Source: a virus
Virus record (IMG/VR): IMGVR_UViG_3300035182_002389
Span: 62,001-126,000 of that record
Reading direction: 5' to 3' (one strand)
DNA length: 64,000 nucleotides
The translations under genes were made by a program, and so were the position numbers. Below the pieces are notes generated by a model. The model did not search any database. It had not been told where the DNA came from and worked only from the letters and a program-made list of their open reading frames with translations. How positions within the stretch are numbered: position 1 is the first letter of the stretch; each line of letters begins with the position of its first letter. Positions 1 to 8,330 of the stretch are shown one piece after another.

Positions 1-181
1 CGCCGCGAAACGGGGAGCGCTCGTCATCGCGTCGAACTCCGACCACGCCGAGGTGCGCTGTCTCTACGAAGCGCGAGGGTTCTCCGTGACGGAGGTGCTC
101 GCGAAACGCAACGTCAACAGCCAGGGCGACGGGCGCGGCAAGATCAAGGAGTTGGTCTTCGTGCGCGACGGGCGCGCGTAG
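1..181 (+). CDS. DNA adenine methylase (D12/Dam class), C-terminal fragment
   Basis: The window opens inside a reading frame (codons from base 2) that ends with TAG at 179-181. The 59 visible residues contain ASNSDHAEVRCLYEARGF, then a block RNVNSQGDGRGKIKELVF. In D12-class N6-adenine methylases the same order is seen: a SN-D/H segment near the end of the catalytic domain, then an R-S/N-S-x-G-x-x-R-G-K-x-x-E-L block close to the C-terminus. The DPPY catalytic motif would lie upstream of the window. It would methylate adenine in DNA. It is followed 9 nt later by the next gene on the same strand. Confidence 0.6.
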   Translation, partial: AAKRGALVIASNSDHAEVRCLYEARGFSVTEVLAKRNVNSQGDGRGKIKELVFVRDGRA

Positions 182-190
182 GAGGTCGTC

Positions 191-736
191 GTGCCCTCGC
201 TCTTTGCGGTTCTCACCGTCATCTTCGCGATCTGGTTCTTCTTCGGCGATGTCGTCGACGCATGGCTGCTGCTCACGATCAAGGAACGCCTGAAGGCGCG
301 CGACGCAAAGAAGAAGGCAAAAGCGCTCGCCGACTCCATGGCCAAACCGAAGGACCATGGCCGCTGGCGCGTACTCGGCCGCTACGTGATCAAGTCCGAG
401 AGCGCGCCGAAGACCTTGAGGGCGCCGAAAGAGAAGCGCAACTACCGCATCGGCCGCGACGCGTTCGGGCGCTACACGAGGGTCTACGAGACGGATGCTC
501 CGCACGACCCGGAGCACCTCGCGCGCATCGAGGCGGAGCTGGACGCCGAGCTGTCGGGGCGCCGCGTCGACGACGAGGTCAAGAAGCTCTACCAGCCCAC
601 CAAGAGCGCGTCTTCGCCGTTCATTCGCGTCGTCGAGAAGTTTCCGACCGACGTGGTGCAAGGCGACCTCATCGTCCGCCGCGGCGTCTACTACATGTTC
701 GACGGCGGGCGCTTTCAACGGATGGACAAGGAGTAG
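191..736 (+). CDS. Membrane-anchored protein of unknown function
   Basis: 181 residues from a GTG start that has GGAGG five bases upstream. Residues about 3-23 form one hydrophobic segment, followed by a Lys/Arg/Ala-rich stretch (residues 30-60), so the bulk is predicted on the cytoplasmic side. The rest is charged, with no motif I recognise. It follows the methylase by 9 nt and precedes the next gene by 3 nt, so the three are probably co-transcribed. Confidence 0.7.
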   Translation: MPSLFAVLTVIFAIWFFFGDVVDAWLLLTIKERLKARDAKKKAKALADSMAKPKDHGRWRVLGRYVIKSESAPKTLRAPKEKRNYRIGRDAFGRYTRVYETDAPHDPEHLARIEAELDAELSGRRVDDEVKKLYQPTKSASSPFIRVVEKFPTDVVQGDLIVRRGVYYMFDGGRFQRMDKE

Positions 737-739
737 CTC

Positions 740-982
740 GTGAACGTCGCCGACCTGATGCACCAGCTCTCGAAGCTGCCGCCGCACTACAAGGTGTTCT
801 TCGCCGATCCGGGCGGCCGAAGCGCGCCCCACCAAGTCGCGCCCGTCCACGGTCTTCGGCAGGGCCACTATCTGAACTACGACGGCCATCAAGTTCTGCC
901 TGCCGCCGCGGCCGACGACCCCGAGGACGAGGTCGACGCAGTGGTGTTTCTCCGCGTCGCGCCTGAAGAGAAGAGGCGCTGA
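740..982 (+). CDS. Small hypothetical protein
   Basis: 80 residues from GTG; the upstream gene's AAGGAG just before its stop could serve as ribosome site. The protein is mixed charged and hydrophobic, with HYKVFFADPG near residue 21 and a C-terminal beta-like segment VDAVVFLRVAP. Small phage proteins of this general form exist but I cannot assign a family. It lies 3 nt from both neighbours in the same direction. Confidence 0.6.
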   Translation: MNVADLMHQLSKLPPHYKVFFADPGGRSAPHQVAPVHGLRQGHYLNYDGHQVLPAAAADDPEDEVDAVVFLRVAPEEKRR

Positions 983-985
983 ACC

Positions 986-1903
986 ATGAGCTTCACCGAA
1001 CCTCCCAAAGCCCATGCGGAGCCCGTTGCCACCGACGAAGAGCCGGCGAAAGAGCGGCACGGCAAGCTTACCCTCGTCGAGCCGCTGTTCATCGACCCCC
1101 GGCGCCGCTGCAAAATCTACCTGTGGCGGTGCGACTGTGGCAACGGCGTGCGCGCTTCGTTGAAGGACGTCCGCCACAAGCTCATCGCCTCTTGCCCGTC
1201 GAAAAGGTGCACGGGCGCGATGACTCCAAAACGCGTTCGTCGCGCGCCCGAGATCATCGCGTCGGCGCCCGAGATCATTGCGCCAGCGCCCAAGGCAGCA
1301 CCAGCGCCCAAGGTTGCGCCAGCGCTTGACTCTTCGCCGCCGACTCCCGATCGAGTGAGAAGCAAGAAGGTTGCGAGCAACGCCGAGCCCTCCGAGGTCG
1401 CCACGCGGTTTCAAGCTCTTCGGCGCCGCAAGCACTTCCTCGATCGCCTCCACGGCCTCCTTCAGCAGTACGAGCTGACCGTCGATGAGCAAGAGCAGCT
1501 CCTCTACGATCTCCTCTTCGACGTCACGACGCCCTCGAACGGGGCCGCACCTTCCACCGCTGCAACCCCTTCGGATGCGGCTCCGGCTCCGATCTTTACG
1601 CCCAAGGCGTCCTCGTGGCGCCTCATACCACCAACGTTCCCGCCTGTTAGGACCACCTTTCCCCCGATCCCGCGGTATCACGTCCTCGAATACTTGGTCC
1701 GCGAGGGGTGCACGAGGACTGCGGATGAGATGACCGTCGCCTTCTTCGGCGTGAGCCGATGCGACGTCCGATCCCGCGTCAAGACGCAGATCAAGGCCCT
1801 CTTCACCGCGGGCTTTTTGGAGCGCGTCGAAGACGGGTGGCGCGCGACGGAAAAGGGACGCAATCGGATCCACAACACATACGACTGGAAACGCTCGCTA
1901 TGA
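986..1903 (+). CDS. Two-part protein: N-terminal Cys segment and C-terminal winged-helix-like segment
   Basis: 305 residues. Residues about 30-75 hold WRCDCGNG and CPSKRC, a possible zinc-binding ribbon of the kind seen in small phage proteins. Residues 80-130 are a low-complexity APEIIA/APK linker with short tandem repeats. Residues 230-295 (LEYLVREGCTRTADEM...VKTQIKALFTAGFLERVEDGWRATEKG) look like a winged helix with a final beta wing. A DNA-binding role is likely but not shown. Its stop overlaps the next start in ATGA. Confidence 0.65.
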   Translation: MSFTEPPKAHAEPVATDEEPAKERHGKLTLVEPLFIDPRRRCKIYLWRCDCGNGVRASLKDVRHKLIASCPSKRCTGAMTPKRVRRAPEIIASAPEIIAPAPKAAPAPKVAPALDSSPPTPDRVRSKKVASNAEPSEVATRFQALRRRKHFLDRLHGLLQQYELTVDEQEQLLYDLLFDVTTPSNGAAPSTAATPSDAAPAPIFTPKASSWRLIPPTFPPVRTTFPPIPRYHVLEYLVREGCTRTADEMTVAFFGVSRCDVRSRVKTQIKALFTAGFLERVEDGWRATEKGRNRIHNTYDWKRSL

Positions 1904-2079
1904 CAGAAGCCAGCGCTGAGATTCGAGAGTTGATCGCGCGCGCAGAGCGCCGCCGCGTCGTCGCCGCGCATCTGCGCAAAGCCTTCAACACCTCGACGCT
2001 CTCCACGTCCGAAAAGACCCGCGCCGTGAGCGATCTTCTCGTCGAGCTGCGCGCGAAAAGTCGCACGAAGCGTCCGTGA
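1900..2079 (+). CDS. Small helical protein
   Basis: 59 residues. The ATG overlaps the previous stop (ATGA), which indicates translational coupling. The sequence is almost all helical, Arg/Ala-rich (IRELIARAERRRVVAAHLRK). Function unknown. Its stop TGA forms the first bases of the extended -10 (TGATATTCT) of the following gene. Confidence 0.55.
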   Translation: MTEASAEIRELIARAERRRVVAAHLRKAFNTSTLSTSEKTRAVSDLLVELRAKSRTKRP

Positions 2080-2092
2080 TATTCTTGCCCGC

Positions 2093-2287
2093 ATGAGCAT
2101 GATCGAGAATGGCCGCAAAGTCCGAAACTACATCCTCAAAGCCTTCCCGCGCGCCGCGTTCGCGAGCTACGCCTCCCGCGGCGACTTCGTCATCGAGATC
2201 CGCCTCCCCGGCGCCCTCCAAGACAAAGAAGCCATCGAGTTCGCGAAGGCCATCGGCACCGACCCACGACAGAGTTCGCTCTTCTAA
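2093..2287 (+). CDS. Small hypothetical protein with leaderless-type start
   Basis: 64 residues. The sequence TGATATTCT, seven bases, then ATG sits just upstream, so the start is placed by a -10 box and not by a Shine-Dalgarno site. The protein has RNYILKAFPRAAFASYASRGDFVIEIRLPG followed by a short helix and ends SSLF. A longer ORF in another frame (2109-2600) overlaps it; the codon usage here looks better over 2093-2287. Confidence 0.5.
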   Translation: MSMIENGRKVRNYILKAFPRAAFASYASRGDFVIEIRLPGALQDKEAIEFAKAIGTDPRQSSLF

Positions 2288-2600
2288 GAAGCCTCGCACT
2301 TCTGACCTGAAGCCGCTGCCGGCGCCCGAGGATGACCCGAGCCTCACTCCACTGCCCCTGGAGGGGGCGGCGAAGGCGTGGGGCATTGCTGACTTCGAGC
2401 AGGCGCTCGACGCGTCCTTTGCGGCGCTGAAGGCCATCCGTGCTGCGGCGAGCGGCACGTCGGGAGACATGGGCCCCGTCGGTATGAACGGCAGGGCGTT
2501 GAACTACTCCTACTCCGAGATGGCGGAGTGGGGGATCCAGTACGCGGCGCTCATCGAGCAGGCGAAGGCCGCGCGGCGCGGCGCAAAAAAGGCCCCATGA
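2109..2600 (+). CDS. Hypothetical protein, true start uncertain
   Basis: The ORF from 2109 encodes 163 residues, but residues 1-60 are Ser/Pro/Lys low complexity and lie over the 2093-2287 gene in another frame, so the first part may be a shadow. The convincing part starts near 2290 (SDLKPLPAPEDDPSLTPLPLEG...) and contains NYSYSEMAEWGIQYAALIEQAK with a Lys-rich tail. No standard start codon is well placed there; a CTG near 2306 is one option. Its stop overlaps the next ATG (ATGA). Confidence 0.45.
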   Translation: MAAKSETTSSKPSRAPRSRATPPAATSSSRSASPAPSKTKKPSSSRRPSAPTHDRVRSSKKPRTSDLKPLPAPEDDPSLTPLPLEGAAKAWGIADFEQALDASFAALKAIRAAASGTSGDMGPVGMNGRALNYSYSEMAEWGIQYAALIEQAKAARRGAKKAP

Positions 2601-2806
2601 CGAGGGTCGACGCGGCGATCTGCGCGCTTATGACGACGGTGCTCGTCGTCGGCGCTCTCTACCTCGCGCATGGGGCGCACCCCTACGCGGCGGCCTTCGT
2701 AGGCTTCATTGCTGGGCTGTTCGCGAACACGTTGTTTGACGGGCTGAGTGCATCAGGAGTCGCGACCTCGGGTCGCATGGAAGAGGGGCAACATGGCGAG
2801 AAGTGA
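2597..2806 (+). CDS. Small two-helix membrane protein
   Basis: 69 residues with hydrophobic segments at about residues 5-22 and 29-48, separated by GAHPYAA. ATGA overlap with the upstream gene. Small size, two helices and a charged tail resemble many phage inner-membrane proteins; a holin role cannot be claimed. It overlaps the VWA start by 14 nt. Confidence 0.55.
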   Translation: MTRVDAAICALMTTVLVVGALYLAHGAHPYAAAFVGFIAGLFANTLFDGLSASGVATSGRMEEGQHGEK

Positions 2807-3464
2807 GCTGACGGACATCACCTTCGTCCTCGACCGTTCGGGGTCGATGGGCACGATCAAGGCCGACACCATCGGCGGGTTCAACCAGTTCCTCGAAGAC
2901 CAGAAGAAGGCGGCTGGCGAGGCGCTGATGACGCTGGTGCAGTTCGACGACCAGTACGAGGTGCACTACGCGGGCGTGCCGATCGCCGCGGTGAAATCGC
3001 TCAACAACGACACCTTCGTGCCGCGCGGGTGGACTGCTCTCTACGACGCCATCGGCAAGACCGTGGTCGCGACCGGCAAGCGCATCGCCTCGATGCCCGA
3101 GGCGCAGCGCCCCGGCAAGGTGCTCATCGTCATCATGACCGACGGCGGCGAGAACAAGAGCGTCGAGTTCGTGGGCGAAGCGGGCCGACTCGCCGTGAGC
3201 GAGCTGGTCAAGCACCAGATGGACAAGTACGCCTGGGCGTTCCTGTTCCTCGGCGCGAGCCTCGACGCCCCGAAGGTCGCCGAAGGGCTCGGCATGGGCT
3301 TCAACAACGCCGTCGCCTACACGGCGAGCGGCAAGGGCGTGCAGAGCGTCATGCGGGGCGTGAGCCGCGGCACGGCGAACCTGCGGAGCGCCACGGGGCC
3401 CGTCGACAACCAGAACTTCACGAGCGCCTACATGAACCCGGACGACCCGCCGGCGAAACCGTAG
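2793..3464 (+). CDS. von Willebrand factor A (VWA) domain protein
   Basis: 223 residues, essentially a single VWA domain. The metal-ion-dependent adhesion site is visible: D-R-S-G-S at residues 14-18, a Thr near 81 in the RGWTALYDAI segment, and an Asp in IMTDGGEN near 117. Hydrophobic strands FVLDRS, LIVIMTD and AWAFLFLGA alternate with helices as in the fold. VWA proteins bind partner proteins through a divalent metal; in phages and plasmids they occur beside chaperone or tellurite-type systems, but no such partner is adjacent here. The ATG is preceded by GAGGGG. Confidence 0.85.
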   Translation: MARSELTDITFVLDRSGSMGTIKADTIGGFNQFLEDQKKAAGEALMTLVQFDDQYEVHYAGVPIAAVKSLNNDTFVPRGWTALYDAIGKTVVATGKRIASMPEAQRPGKVLIVIMTDGGENKSVEFVGEAGRLAVSELVKHQMDKYAWAFLFLGASLDAPKVAEGLGMGFNNAVAYTASGKGVQSVMRGVSRGTANLRSATGPVDNQNFTSAYMNPDDPPAKP

Positions 3465-3471
3465 CGATCGG

Positions 3472-3518
3472 CTTACCGCAAGTTGCTCCTTCCGACCATG
3501 ATCGATACCCTCATGCGA
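3472..3518 (+). promoter_or_regulatory. Degenerate palindrome CTTACCGCAAG plus -10-like TACCCT
   Basis: The 100-bp gap before the histone-like gene holds CTTACCGCAAG (3472-3482), the only copy of the palindrome family seen outside 20-61 kb. Further down is GATACCCT (about 3505). The start codon lies about 55 nt beyond, so this transcript would have a leader, unlike most palindrome-linked genes. Confidence 0.4.
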
Positions 3519-3564
3519 AACACGACGCCCGCTCCTTGGGCGCGCGAAACGAAGGGTGCCGATC

Positions 3565-4506
3565 ATGGCCGCGAAGAAGTCTGCGAAGAAGAAGACCGCC
3601 AAGAAGAAGGCGAAGAGCGCGAAGAAGCCGGCCGTGACGATGGCCGAGCGAGCGAAGGCCTCCAAGGCCCGCGCGCGCGCGAGGGCCCGCGGCAAGGCTT
3701 CGCGCAAGAGCAAGCGAGAGGCGGCGAGCCAAGATGCCGTGACGCTGAAGACGGTCGTGAACGCGCGCGGTGAGCGCGTCCCGGTCGATGCGAAGGGTTG
3801 GCCCGTCGGCACCTCGGCTTGGACGGCCCCTGCACACGCGACCAAGGGCACGGCGAAGAAGCACTGGATCAACTCGTACAAGCCGATCCGTGTGCCGCCG
3901 GCGAAGCGCGACGGCAACTTCTACTGGCTCACCGACAAGAACCAGATCGTCTACAACGCGACGGGCCTGCTCACCGAGACGCTCGCCTACGCGAAGCCCG
4001 AGGTCGCGAAACGCGTCATGCACCACGCAACCAAGGCCGCGAAGGCTTGGGCGAAGAAGTCCGCGGCGAAGATCGCGAAGCTCGCGAAGTCCGAGGGCAA
4101 GTCGACCATCGCGAAGGTGAAGCCCGCGAAGCGCACGGCGAAGAAGACCGCGAAGAAGACCGCCAAGAAGACCGCCCACCAAGGCCGCGTCCATCCGACC
4201 GCGGCAGTGAACGACAGGCCGCGCTACTGGATGCGCGTCGGCGGCAAGCTGAAGCCGAGCGGCGGCAAGGCGATGGGCATCTTCCCCCACGACAAGTGGG
4301 CCGTGACCTACCTGCTCGCGGGTGAAGACCCGAAGCGCGACGTGGGCGTGCTCTTCGTCAGCGCTCGCAAGAACACTGGCGCGAAGCGGGCGGCCAAAGC
4401 GAAGCTTGGCAAGACCCACAAGGGCTTCCGCATCCTCGCCGCGTTCTCGCCTGCTGTGTACGAGCGCAAGCGGGCCAAGGAGCGCGGGGTCATCATCCGC
4501 GACTGA
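3565..4506 (+). CDS. Histone-H1-like Lys/Ala-rich DNA-binding protein
   Basis: 313 residues. Residues 1-55 and about 145-215 are Lys/Ala repeats of the AKKTAKK type, the signature of H1-like nucleoid proteins. Between and after them lie two folded segments, NFYWLTDKNQIVYNATG near 115 and RYWMRVGGKLKPSGGKAMG near 220 to the end. The tails should bind DNA non-specifically; the folded parts are unassigned. ATG at 3565 is preferred over GTG at 3556. Possible roles are packaging DNA in the particle or competing with host nucleoid proteins. Confidence 0.75.
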   Translation: MAAKKSAKKKTAKKKAKSAKKPAVTMAERAKASKARARARARGKASRKSKREAASQDAVTLKTVVNARGERVPVDAKGWPVGTSAWTAPAHATKGTAKKHWINSYKPIRVPPAKRDGNFYWLTDKNQIVYNATGLLTETLAYAKPEVAKRVMHHATKAAKAWAKKSAAKIAKLAKSEGKSTIAKVKPAKRTAKKTAKKTAKKTAHQGRVHPTAAVNDRPRYWMRVGGKLKPSGGKAMGIFPHDKWAVTYLLAGEDPKRDVGVLFVSARKNTGAKRAAKAKLGKTHKGFRILAAFSPAVYERKRAKERGVIIRD

Positions 4507-4929
4507 CTAGCGACGCGCGCTCCGCCAGCGCCGCACGATGACAGGCACATGGGTGAGCCGGTCGTGCAGCGCGGCGTTGTAGCGGTGGATGCCGTCGTTC
4601 AGGTGCAGCAGCTTGTCCTTGCTGTTGGTCTGGTCGCCAGGGACGACATCGAGAGCGGGCAAGGGGATGCCCGCCTCGATGGCTTCGAGGGCCCTCTGTA
4701 GCCGCTCGGGCTTCCAGACCTTCTCGGGCGCGATCGCGCGAACGTCGGCCCACGTGAAGAACGCACGCTCGTAGAGGCCGTGGCTCACGATGGAGTCGCG
4801 GACAGCCTCCGGGTCGTTGATGTTGTTCAGACGGCGCTGGGCGTCCTGGGCGTCCAAGGCGAACGTGCGCGAGCCCTTCGGGGGCGGCGCGATGTCGGGG
4901 GTCGGGATCGGGGGCCTCGGACGGCGCAT
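4507..4929 (-). CDS. ParB-like (DGxHR) domain protein
   Basis: 140 residues. HLNDGIHRYNAAL near residue 112 matches the ParB/sulfiredoxin-fold signature D-G-x-H-R; a PxxxLDVVPG strand precedes it. In stand-alone phage and plasmid versions this domain is often a nuclease or CTP-binding switch. It is the only minus-strand gene between 1 and 18 kb. TAGGAT lies seven bases before the ATG, which suggests a leaderless transcript, and the gene diverges from the TTGACA promoter at 4993. Confidence 0.6.
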   Translation of the reverse strand: MRRPRPPIPTPDIAPPPKGSRTFALDAQDAQRRLNNINDPEAVRDSIVSHGLYERAFFTWADVRAIAPEKVWKPERLQRALEAIEAGIPLPALDVVPGDQTNSKDKLLHLNDGIHRYNAALHDRLTHVPVIVRRWRSARR

Positions 4930-4992
4930 GCCAGCGATCCTACGCGATCGGTGCGCTTTTGCGGCCGAAACTGCATTATGAGGTACATGCAC

Positions 4993-5021
4993 TTGACAGA
5001 TGATGTACGTTGTGAGAGTCT
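4993..5021 (+). promoter_or_regulatory. Promoter, TTGACA-17 bp-GAGTCT
   Basis: A perfect -35 (TTGACA, 4993-4998), 17-bp spacer and extended -10 (TGTGAGAGTCT, -10 at 5016-5021). The spacer contains ATGTACGTTGTG, shared with the promoters at 5432 and 14095, so the three probably belong to one class. It reads into the 5117 gene. Confidence 0.6.
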
Positions 5022-5116
5022 CGGATTCGCAATGAGGCGTGGCCGGGATAGGTCCGGCGGGCCAAGGCGAGGCGAGATTCGGCGAGGCTCCCTTCGGGGA
5101 GAGGACAGGTCAGGCC

Positions 5117-5338
5117 ATGAGCAGGAAGTATTACAGCGTCGAGGTAAGCCTCAAGGTGGCCTTCTTCGTCGATGGTGAGGCGGACGATGTTGCCATTCGC
5201 GACACTGTCGTTCAGGAGCTTTCAGAGGAGATGCACGACGTCGACTTCATGAAGCTCTACGACTTCGAGCCGCCTCCGTGGAAAGAGATCACGCGCAGGG
5301 AGGCTCACGAGATCGGGCTCGCCCACGAAGAGCGCTAG
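5117..5338 (+). CDS. Small acidic hypothetical protein
   Basis: 73 residues. Begins with a strand KYYSVEVSLKVAFFVDGEA, then an acidic helix (VQELSEEMHDVD). The same strand-acidic-helix plan recurs in the 57-residue protein at 9530, so they may be distant paralogs. The first gene after the 4993 promoter, with about 95 nt of leader containing GGCGAGGCGAG repeats. Function unknown. Confidence 0.6.
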   Translation: MSRKYYSVEVSLKVAFFVDGEADDVAIRDTVVQELSEEMHDVDFMKLYDFEPPPWKEITRREAHEIGLAHEER

Positions 5339-5431
5339 CTGAGGAGAGTCGAGGGTGAGGGCCGCTTCGGGCGGCAGGCTTGCGATAAGCCGAAGACGAC
5401 GACGGCGCAAAACGCGCCGAAAACGAATCGT

Positions 5432-5460
5432 TGGACAGGTTATGTACTTTGTGTGAAGCT
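5432..5460 (+). promoter_or_regulatory. Promoter, TGGACA-17 bp-GAAGCT
   Basis: TGGACA (5432-5437), 17-bp spacer with ATGTACTTTGTG, then GAAGCT (5455-5460). It matches the promoters at 4993 and 14095 in spacer sequence and lies 60 nt upstream of the helicase start, which has its own GAGGAG ribosome site. Confidence 0.5.
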
Positions 5461-5518
5461 CGCATCATTCTCGGCGTCGGCCCGCTGTGGACTCGACCCG
5501 AACCAGAGGAGCGACAAT

Positions 5519-7030
5519 ATGAGCGAGCAGATGTCCCTGACGGGGACAGATACAGGCGCGGCCGTGGACGCCGCGCGCACGTGGAGCCCGTACCAAAAGG
5601 CGGTGTTCCACTTCGTGCAGTTCGGAAAAGGGAACGCGGTCGTCCGCGCGGTGCCGGGGTCGGGCAAGACGACCACCATCGTCGAAGCGGCGAAGCTCGT
5701 TCCGCCCGGCAAGAAAGCCGCCTTCGTCGCCTTCAACGGCAAGATCGCCGAAGAGCTGAAGAAGCGTCTGCCTCGGGGCGTTCCGGCAATGACGACGCAC
5801 AGCTTCGGCCTTCGCGCGCTTCGCAACGTGAGGCCGCAGACGCAGGTGAAGCTCGACAAGGGCGACAAGATCGTCCGCAGCATCCTCGAAGGCTGGGACA
5901 ACAACCGGCGCATCGAAGACGTCGAGCAGGACCCGTACGCGTCCTACGACAACTTCCGCCTCGTGCGAAAGGCGGTGGGACTCGCGAAGGGGATGCTGCG
6001 TCACCGTTCGACCTTCCTCGACATGCTCGACGAGTTCGAGCTGGAGTCGAAGAATCTGACGGCCGACCAAATCTCGGAGGCCGTTCTTCGCACGATGCTC
6101 CAGAGCCGCGAAGACGAAGAGACGGCCGACTACGACGACATGATCTGGCTGCCGTGCATCAAGAAGGTGCCGGTCCCGAAGTTCGACTACATCTTCGTCG
6201 ACGAGACGCAGGACCTGAACGCGTCGAAGATCCACCTCGTGCTCAAGGCGGCCGAGGGCGGGAGGGTCATCGCGGTCGGCGACCCGCGCCAGTCGATCTA
6301 CAGCTTCGCCGGCGCCGACGTGAACACGATGGAGCGCGTGCAAGAGGCGCTGAACGCTGAAGTCTTGCCGCTCAGCGTGTCGTACCGCTGCGCAAAGAGC
6401 ATCGTGCGCGAGGCGCAGCGCATCGAGGCGACCATCGAGCACGCGGAGGGCGCCCCCGAGGGCCTCGTGCGCACGATCCGCATCGAGAAGATCGAGGGCG
6501 AGCTGCGCGGCGGCGATTTTGTCGTGAGCCGCTTGAACGCGCCCATCATCTCGCTCTGCTTCCGGCTCATCTCGCAAGGGCGCCCGGCGTACGTGCAAGG
6601 CCGCGAGATCGGCGCGAGCCTCAAGACCACGATCGACAAGAGCAAGGCCGAGACGGTCGAAGACCTCTTGAAGTTCATCGGCGAGTGGCACACCAAAGAG
6701 ATCCAGCGGCTCACGGCCAAGGGCGTCTCGACGGACTCGGTCGACGACCGCCGCGCGTGCATCGAGGCGCTCGCCGAGGAGAAGGCCGACATCTGGGAGG
6801 TCTACGAGGCCATCGACCGCGTGTTCGCGGACGCCGAGGACTCGGCGAAGATTCGCCTCTCCTCGGTCCATCGCGCGAAGGGGCTCGAAGCGAGCCGCGT
6901 CTTCGTTCTTCAGGACACCTTCTACCTCGAAGACACGATTGAGGAAGCGAACTTGGAGTACGTCGCCTTGACTCGCGCGAAGACCGAGCTGGTCTACGTG
7001 CAGGGCGTCAAAATCTACAAGGCGGGATGA
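5519..7030 (+). CDS. Compact superfamily 1A DNA helicase (UvrD/Rep type)
   Basis: 503 residues against roughly 650-730 for UvrD/Rep. Visible motifs in order: I AVPGSGKTTT (44-53), II FVDETQD (about 226-232), III GDPRQSIYSFAG (about 254-265), IV region SYRCAK (about 288), V SSVHRAKGLE (about 448), VI YVALTRAKTELVY (about 481). It should unwind DNA 3'-5' using ATP in replication or repair. The insert domains are shortened. ATG 5519 has GAGGAG upstream; the GTG at 5453 is an unsupported extension. Confidence 0.9.
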   Translation: MSEQMSLTGTDTGAAVDAARTWSPYQKAVFHFVQFGKGNAVVRAVPGSGKTTTIVEAAKLVPPGKKAAFVAFNGKIAEELKKRLPRGVPAMTTHSFGLRALRNVRPQTQVKLDKGDKIVRSILEGWDNNRRIEDVEQDPYASYDNFRLVRKAVGLAKGMLRHRSTFLDMLDEFELESKNLTADQISEAVLRTMLQSREDEETADYDDMIWLPCIKKVPVPKFDYIFVDETQDLNASKIHLVLKAAEGGRVIAVGDPRQSIYSFAGADVNTMERVQEALNAEVLPLSVSYRCAKSIVREAQRIEATIEHAEGAPEGLVRTIRIEKIEGELRGGDFVVSRLNAPIISLCFRLISQGRPAYVQGREIGASLKTTIDKSKAETVEDLLKFIGEWHTKEIQRLTAKGVSTDSVDDRRACIEALAEEKADIWEVYEAIDRVFADAEDSAKIRLSSVHRAKGLEASRVFVLQDTFYLEDTIEEANLEYVALTRAKTELVYVQGVKIYKAG

Positions 7031-7033
7031 CCC

Positions 7034-7438
7034 GTGAAGCCGATTCTGATCCGCACGTTCGAGAACATCACGCTCCGGTACGACTCGCGGTGCATGAACT
7101 GTCGCGAGCGCATCCTTCGCCAGAATCGCGCTTGGCGCGGTCAAGGGCGAGGAAAGATGCTTTGCACGCCGTGCCACACTGAGATCATCGAACAGCTCTA
7201 TCCGAGCACGTGCTCGTGGGCGCTTACGATCGTACACGTGACCATGTCGCCGATGATGCTTACCAAACACCGCCTGGCCGCCGTTCGATGCGGCAAGGCG
7301 CGCGTGTTCCGGCAGGACGAATACGTTTGCGAGCGGGCGAAAGACCACACGGGGCCCCATTCCAAGCTTCTCGATGCGAACACGGTTGCCGACTGGCTCG
7401 ACGCTGAAGAGCAAGCCGTGTCGGCGGAGGTGCCGTGA
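7034..7438 (+). CDS. Cys-rich small protein with HTGPH motif
   Basis: 134 residues from GTG. Residues 20-50 hold CMNCRERI and CTPCHTE, a probable zinc ribbon. Residues 85-110 hold C-x-x...C-x5-HTGPH, a Cys/His motif common in phage proteins of unknown function and repeated in the protein at 12963. Starts 3 nt after the helicase and its stop overlaps the next start, so it is in the same transcript. Confidence 0.65.
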   Translation: MKPILIRTFENITLRYDSRCMNCRERILRQNRAWRGQGRGKMLCTPCHTEIIEQLYPSTCSWALTIVHVTMSPMMLTKHRLAAVRCGKARVFRQDEYVCERAKDHTGPHSKLLDANTVADWLDAEEQAVSAEVP

Positions 7439-7905
7439 TGGGAACCTATCTCCACATCGCGTACGAGGCTTGGGACAAGTCGGAGAACGCGTGGCGCCAC
7501 CACTTCCACAACGAGCAGGACGGCTCGGCCGACAACCACCCGTTCTACACGGCGTTCAAGAACTACCCGCTCCACTTCTTCTTCCGCCTGCTCGCGGACG
7601 GCGAGCCGTACGACACGCCGTCGCTCCTGCCCGCCTACCCGGAAGAGGGTTTCACGTACAAGTGGCCGTACGCGGCCTCACCCGAGACCTGGAACGCGCT
7701 CGGCGGCGAATCCGACGGCGCGTACATCGCGACGCTCGGCGCTATCTTCGCGCGCATGAAGGTCCTCGACGCGCACGTCGGCGAAGAGGTCTGCAAGGTC
7801 ATGCGAGCCCCCGAGGTCGCCCTCTACCGCGAGCGCGTCCTCACCGTCTTCGCGGCCATGGTCCCGATGCCCTCCTACGGGCGTCTGCTTTGGAGGTTCT
7901 CGTGA
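7438..7905 (+). CDS. Hypothetical protein rich in aromatic residues
   Basis: 155 residues. The N-terminal half is very aromatic (YLHIAYEAWDKSENAWRHHF). The frame also allows GTG at 7435. Helices follow (ATLGAIFARMKVLDAHVGEEV). No family recognised. It overlaps both neighbours by 1-4 nt. Confidence 0.6.
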   Translation: MGTYLHIAYEAWDKSENAWRHHFHNEQDGSADNHPFYTAFKNYPLHFFFRLLADGEPYDTPSLLPAYPEEGFTYKWPYAASPETWNALGGESDGAYIATLGAIFARMKVLDAHVGEEVCKVMRAPEVALYRERVLTVFAAMVPMPSYGRLLWRFS

Positions 7906-8330
7906 GCCGATCCCCCGATTGCCTCGGTTGTCGAGGCGTGGAACCTGACCTCTGCGGCGAGTGCATGGCGCACCGTTGGCGCGAGGAGGGGCGCGCGCGA
8001 GAGCGAGCCCAGGTGGGCGCTCTCTTCTGCCGAATGCTCGGCAAGGTGATGGACATGGAGGCCATCCGCCGGCTGCTCGACAGCGTGCCGAAGGGCGAGT
8101 GGAAGACGTGCTCCGAGGAGGGGCCGTTTCGCGGCACCAACCGCCAGACGCACTCGGTGTGCATCTACAAGGACGATTTCTCCGAGTCCGACGAAGAGCA
8201 CCAGTGCATCACGACGGGCGTCGGCGACGACGAGAAGAATGCCTACGCCGTCGCGAACTTCGTCGCCCAATCGCACACCATCCTCACCGACCTCTTGGCC
8301 CTCTACGACGGCAAACCAGAGGCGCCGTGA
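7902..8330 (+). CDS. Hypothetical protein, tandem paralog of the next gene
   Basis: 142 residues from GTG in a GTGA overlap. An N-terminal CLGC...CGEC pair suggests a small zinc knuckle, followed by a helix and a domain RLLDSVPKGEW...GPFRGTNRQTHSVCIY...AVANFVAQSHTI. The gene immediately downstream encodes the same arrangement, so this is a tandem duplication. Function unknown. Confidence 0.65.
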   Translation: MSRSPDCLGCRGVEPDLCGECMAHRWREEGRARERAQVGALFCRMLGKVMDMEAIRRLLDSVPKGEWKTCSEEGPFRGTNRQTHSVCIYKDDFSESDEEHQCITTGVGDDEKNAYAVANFVAQSHTILTDLLALYDGKPEAP

